DNA of 64,000 nucleotides from Aaosphaeria pasadenensis (taxonomy: Eukaryota > Ascomycota > Dothideomycetes > Pleosporales). The position numbers and the translations under genes are program-made. Numbering within the stretch: position 1 is the stretch's first letter; the number at the start of each line of letters is the position of its first letter. Of this stretch, positions 60,927 to 64,000 are shown in pieces. The stretch lies in the NCBI GenBank assembly GCA_022813625.1, contig JAKLMB010000020.1, forward strand, positions 678,750 to 742,749, given 5' to 3'. A model generated the notes under the pieces. It did no database searches. It saw only the letters and a program-made list of their open reading frames with translations, and was not told the DNA's origin.

Positions 60927-61397
60927 CGTGCTGCGGCCCTAATTAGATCCACGAAAGCCGGTGAGGTAATCTCTGTAGTCCATGTCACCGAGACATAACC
61001 TCAGTCGCGTCGTTCGAATCAGACGAGAGAAATATCGTCGTGAATCCCGAGTATACGTAAGGGTGAGAGTCTTGTCGACGCGGAAGGTGAAAGAGTGGCA
61101 CAGTTTACGAAGGGTAACGCGACGGGTGAAGCACGTGAGTTTGCGCACGGGCCATTGGCACCATCTCAATATCTCAAAACAATCTTTACGGCCAACAACA
61201 TTATTGATGATGGGGATTTGATGAGTGAAGAAGCCCTGTATCTCAAAGTGCATCAGAGTACCATCTCAATTGGAAGCATCAGTTGTTTCATCATTCCCGT
61301 TATGCTTCGCGAGTAAGCTTCTCGGCGTTAAAACTATCATTCTTTGCTGGAACGAAATTCTTCTGAGCTGCAGACAGACTAACGCAAACCTCAAGAG
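60927..61397. promoter_or_regulatory. Divergent promoter of JmjC gene and COQ2
   Basis: 471 bases separate the two start codons. No gene recognised. It contains both core promoters; no clear TATA box on either side. Confidence 0.5.
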
Positions 61398-62639
61398 ATG
61401 GGATCACCACTTTTATTGCGATCACTTCGGTACAGTGATGCGTGCCTGAGTCCTCTCTCGGGTGGATTGAAAAGAGCGCCAAGGATCAATCTGAATTACT
61501 CATTGACAAGGAGACAATATGCCACCCAAAATAGGCCACTCAGTGTTACTATGCGACCTCTGACAAATGGCACCCACCTGAAAACTATACAATGTCTACA
61601 GTCACGAAATGTGGCTGTAGCATCAACTCATGAAATTCCAAAGCAGCTCCAGGACTACAAGCCTCCAACTACAGGACTACTCTCATATCTTCCCAAGCCT
61701 GTGGTTCCATATGCCGAGCTTATAAGACTGGATAAGCCTATTGGTACATACTATCTCTTCTTCCCATGTCTCTTCAGTACTCTGATCGCTGCTACGATGG
61801 CAACACCGATGGCCTCACCTTGGGCCGTCATCAGTACGGGTGCGTTATTCTTTACGGGAGCATTGGTTATGAGAGGAGCAGGTTGCACGATCAATGACCT
61901 CTGGGATCGAAACTTGGATCCGCATGTTGAGCGTACTAGACTACGCCCTATCGCTCGGAAGGCTATCAGTCCACAGGCAGCTATTGTCTTCACTGGTGGA
62001 CAGCTCCTTGTTGGCCTCGGTGTTCTTCTTTCCTTTCCTTTCCAATGCTTCTGGTACGCAACCCCATCGCTACTTTTTGTTGCTACCTATCCACTTGCCA
62101 AGAGAGTGACGAATTACCCACAATTCGTCCTGGGTCTTACGTTTTCCTGGGGGGCCATGATGGGATTTCCAGCTCTGGGGGTTGATTTACTCTCGAACCA
62201 AGCTGCGTTGATTTCTGCCGCATGTCTCTACACTAGCAACATTGCTTGGACGATACTGTACGACATGATATACGCTCACATGGACATCAAAGACGATGCG
62301 AAAGCTGGCATCAAAAGCATCGCTCTAAAACACGACAAGGAAACCAAAGCTGTTCTGACTGGTTTGGCTGTCGTGCAACTTAGCCTGTTGGCTGCTACTG
62401 GCGTGGCGGCGGGTATGGGACCAGCTTTTTTTGTTGGCTCTTGTGGAGGCGCGGCAGCTACTCTTGCGACGATGATTTACCGTGTCAACCTTAAAGATGT
62501 GCAGAATTGTTGGTGGTGGTTCTTGAAGGGTGCTTGGTTCACTGGAGGAGCTATTACACTGGGACTGACCGGCGAATATCTCATCCAATTATCCGAAGCC
62601 AACAAAGAGGTTGCGGACGAACGACCCAGTGATGCCTAA
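61398..62639 (+). CDS. COQ2: 4-hydroxybenzoate polyprenyltransferase, mitochondrial
   Basis: Attaches the polyprenyl tail to 4-hydroxybenzoate in ubiquinone synthesis; UbiA-family protein of the inner mitochondrial membrane. Intronless, 413 residues. The N-terminal 75 residues are Arg/Ser-rich with few acids, a plausible mitochondrial presequence. First prenyl-diphosphate motif NDLWDRNLD at 166-174, second at 289-300 (DMIYAHMDIKDD), both complete. LDKPIGTYYLFFPC precedes the first helix, and about eight to nine hydrophobic segments follow. All features match eukaryotic COQ2. Confidence 0.97.
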   Translation: MGSPLLLRSLRYSDACLSPLSGGLKRAPRINLNYSLTRRQYATQNRPLSVTMRPLTNGTHLKTIQCLQSRNVAVASTHEIPKQLQDYKPPTTGLLSYLPKPVVPYAELIRLDKPIGTYYLFFPCLFSTLIAATMATPMASPWAVISTGALFFTGALVMRGAGCTINDLWDRNLDPHVERTRLRPIARKAISPQAAIVFTGGQLLVGLGVLLSFPFQCFWYATPSLLFVATYPLAKRVTNYPQFVLGLTFSWGAMMGFPALGVDLLSNQAALISAACLYTSNIAWTILYDMIYAHMDIKDDAKAGIKSIALKHDKETKAVLTGLAVVQLSLLAATGVAAGMGPAFFVGSCGGAAATLATMIYRVNLKDVQNCWWWFLKGAWFTGGAITLGLTGEYLIQLSEANKEVADERPSDA

Positions 62640-63221
62640 AGCACGTGCACTACTCGAAACCCTATTACTTTCACCACTTACTGTTAACACAGTGAATCTG
62701 TGGAAAGACAAAGGGTACTGGCCAGGCCAGGTCTGAATTGTTTCATGTATACTATCTGTGCTTGTTTGGAACCATGTAGCTTTTACGATGTATTATACTA
62801 TCACTCCTGCGCAGGGGGACATTTCGCGCCCAACAATCTCGGCTGTATGGAAGAATTCCGCCAATACCCACTCTCCGTTACATACAAAATGGTTCCTTTA
62901 AGACCAAAGTCTGAAATGGACAAGATTTCCAGGCGCCTTGCTACAAAGCGACGCCTACCAAAATGCACCGAGTATACAAATCTGCGTATCTTCGAAACTG
63001 TCACATTCTACCGGATTGCCTCTAGTATATTGTCTCCGTTTTACTGGCTCTGTGATATCGGCTTATCTTCAAGGAAAAAGTTGGTGAGATTGTTGGGACA
63101 AATTCTACTTGCTGTTGCTATAACACTAGGAGTCTGCGGCAAAATGAGATGGTCCTCTCGTGCATTCTTAGAAACCTCGCGGAGCAGTCCAAGCCTGTAG
63201 CACATTCAAAATACTTTTGTT
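62640..63221. other. Intergenic COQ2 to GH16 gene
   Basis: Short stretch with the COQ2 3' UTR and GH16 promoter. An open frame of 166 codons from 62700 shows no motif and is probably chance. Confidence 0.4.
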
Positions 63222-63251
63222 ATGTTCGATCAAGGTAATTGGAAAAGTAAA

Positions 63252-63939
63252 ATGCGCGACATTTTGCCAGTACTTCTTTTGATCGAAGGACTTTTCGGTC
63301 AGGGCGCATTAGGGGCATACACGCTAGTGGACAATTTTGCAGGGACAAGTTTCCTGTCTGGTTTTACATTCTTCAATGAACCAGATCCGACCCACGGTTT
63401 CGTTAGGTATCTGTCGCAAAGCGATGCCACTGCCCAAGGTCTTGTCAAATCTTCGACGTCTCAGTTTTCCATGACTGTTGATAGCAAAAACAAGACACCC
63501 GATGGCCGTGCAAGCGTGCGTTTACATAGCAAGAAAACCTATATGAAAGGCCTCTTTGTTCTGGACGTGGAAGCAATGCCAACAAGCACTTGCGGTACAT
63601 GGCCAAGCTTCTGGACCTGGGGAAGCGAAAAAACGTGGCCAGAAGCCGGAGAAATTGGTTAGTATATCCATGGGCATGAAAGCAAAAATTGAGCTAATAT
63701 GAGTAGATATCATCGAGGGTATGAAAACAATGTTACTGAGAGCCTGATTACGACACAGGATGACTTCGCTGACTGGCACTAGGCGTCCATACCAACACTG
63801 TTAACGCTATGAGCTTGCACACAGCGGATGGATGCAGCATATCGGGAATTGGCTCGGCAGGCATAGTCAATACGAAGAATTGTTTCATAAATGCTCCAGG
63901 CCAGATTAGTAATGCTGGTTGTGGTAACGTGTTTGATCA
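63252..63939 (+). CDS. Glycoside hydrolase family 16 enzyme, 5' part (continues beyond window)
   Basis: Secreted endo-beta-glucanase-type enzyme (laminarinase or mixed-linkage glucanase subgroup). Visible exons are 63252-63657, 63707-63718 and 63783-63939; a GTAAGC donor at 63940 opens a further intron that leaves the window. A signal peptide (MRDILPVLLLIEGLFGQGALG) starts from the ATG at 63252; the in-frame ATG at 63222 would only lengthen its n-region. The family landmarks are YTLVDNFAGTSFLSGFTFF, a PSFWTWG motif and the active-site ExDxxE as EIDIIEG. That motif is assembled across three exons, one of them only 12 nt. SLHTADGCSI and NAGCG follow. No break is seen in the part visible. Confidence 0.9.
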
Positions 63940-64000
63940 GTAAGCTGGCCACATCAGTGAGCTGGCCACCCCCCCACCACCACCACCGAATATTGTAGAT
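63940..64000 (+). other. Start of next GH16 intron at window edge
   Basis: Begins with the donor GTAAGC after GATCA. It contains a C and CCA-rich run (63967-63988). The acceptor is outside the window. Confidence 0.5.

Noticed and set aside
62700..63200. 166-codon plus-strand open frame between COQ2 and GH16
   Set aside because: No motif, and it lies in the expected 3' UTR/promoter stretch.
1..64000. tRNA genes by B-box-like GGTTCGAAT words
   Set aside because: Words such as GATTCGAAC near 26113 and GATTCGAAT near 30488, 30695 and 34023 were inspected; none has a matching acceptor stem or A box. A tRNAscan run would be decisive.

Overview
The window looks like nuclear DNA of a filamentous ascomycete (Pezizomycotina). 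Genes sit singly on both strands and carry short spliceosomal introns (about 40-180 nt; GTRNGT donors, CTRAC-like branch points, YAG acceptors). Several families are typical of Pezizomycotina: a rhodopsin-like integral membrane protein, a MetR/Cys-3 type bZIP factor, a JmjC plus 4CXXC_R1 zinc-finger protein, a GMN-less CorA-like protein and an extracellular GH16 glucanase. I cannot assign a class or genus from sequence alone. There are no rRNA genes, convincing tRNAs, CRISPR arrays or intact transposons. About 21 protein genes can be supported. Exon joins were worked out by hand; most keep the frame and restore conserved family motifs, and the exceptions are flagged.

Layout. 1-21 kb is gene-dense: the 3' part of a rhodopsin-like membrane protein (+), an unknown small protein (-), porphobilinogen synthase HEM2 (+), a short-chain dehydrogenase (-), kinesin-5/BimC (-), ribosomal protein eL31 (-), a CHY/RING ubiquitin ligase (-) and an SH3-RasGEF of the Cdc25 type (-). 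21-34 kb is a striking gene-poor block of about 13 kb. It has low-complexity, G-quadruplex-prone tracts and dispersed short palindrome-like motifs (TACGGAGTA, GGTACCTA), with no gene I can recognise. 34-46.5 kb is dense again: GINS subunit PSF2 (-) and glucosyltransferase ALG10 (+), which share a 184-bp divergent promoter, then a C2H2 zinc-finger protein (+), a small conserved protein (+), a CorA-like membrane protein (+), VTC1 (-) and a Tctex-type dynein light chain (+). 46.5-50 kb is a second gene-poor stretch. 50-64 kb holds the sulfur-regulator-like bZIP gene (-), kinetochore protein CHL4/CENP-N (+), a fungal helix-hairpin-helix-like protein (-), the JmjC protein (-), COQ2 (+) and the 5' end of a GH16 enzyme running off the window (+).

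The genes are mostly housekeeping and do not form a pathway cluster: heme (HEM2), ubiquinone (COQ2), N-glycan assembly (ALG10), polyphosphate (VTC1), replication (PSF2), mitosis (kinesin-5, CHL4), motor complex (dynein light chain), signalling (RasGEF) and chromatin (JmjC). I found no convincing new multi-gene system. The observations most worth following are splicing-level ones: a required GC-AG intron in ALG10; a 611-nt intron in the bZIP gene with an in-frame alternative start and a sense-strand G-quadruplex motif; an intron whose donor overlaps a stop codon; and a 12-nt micro-exon carrying most of the GH16 active-site motif. The architecture of the gene-poor block is the other one.
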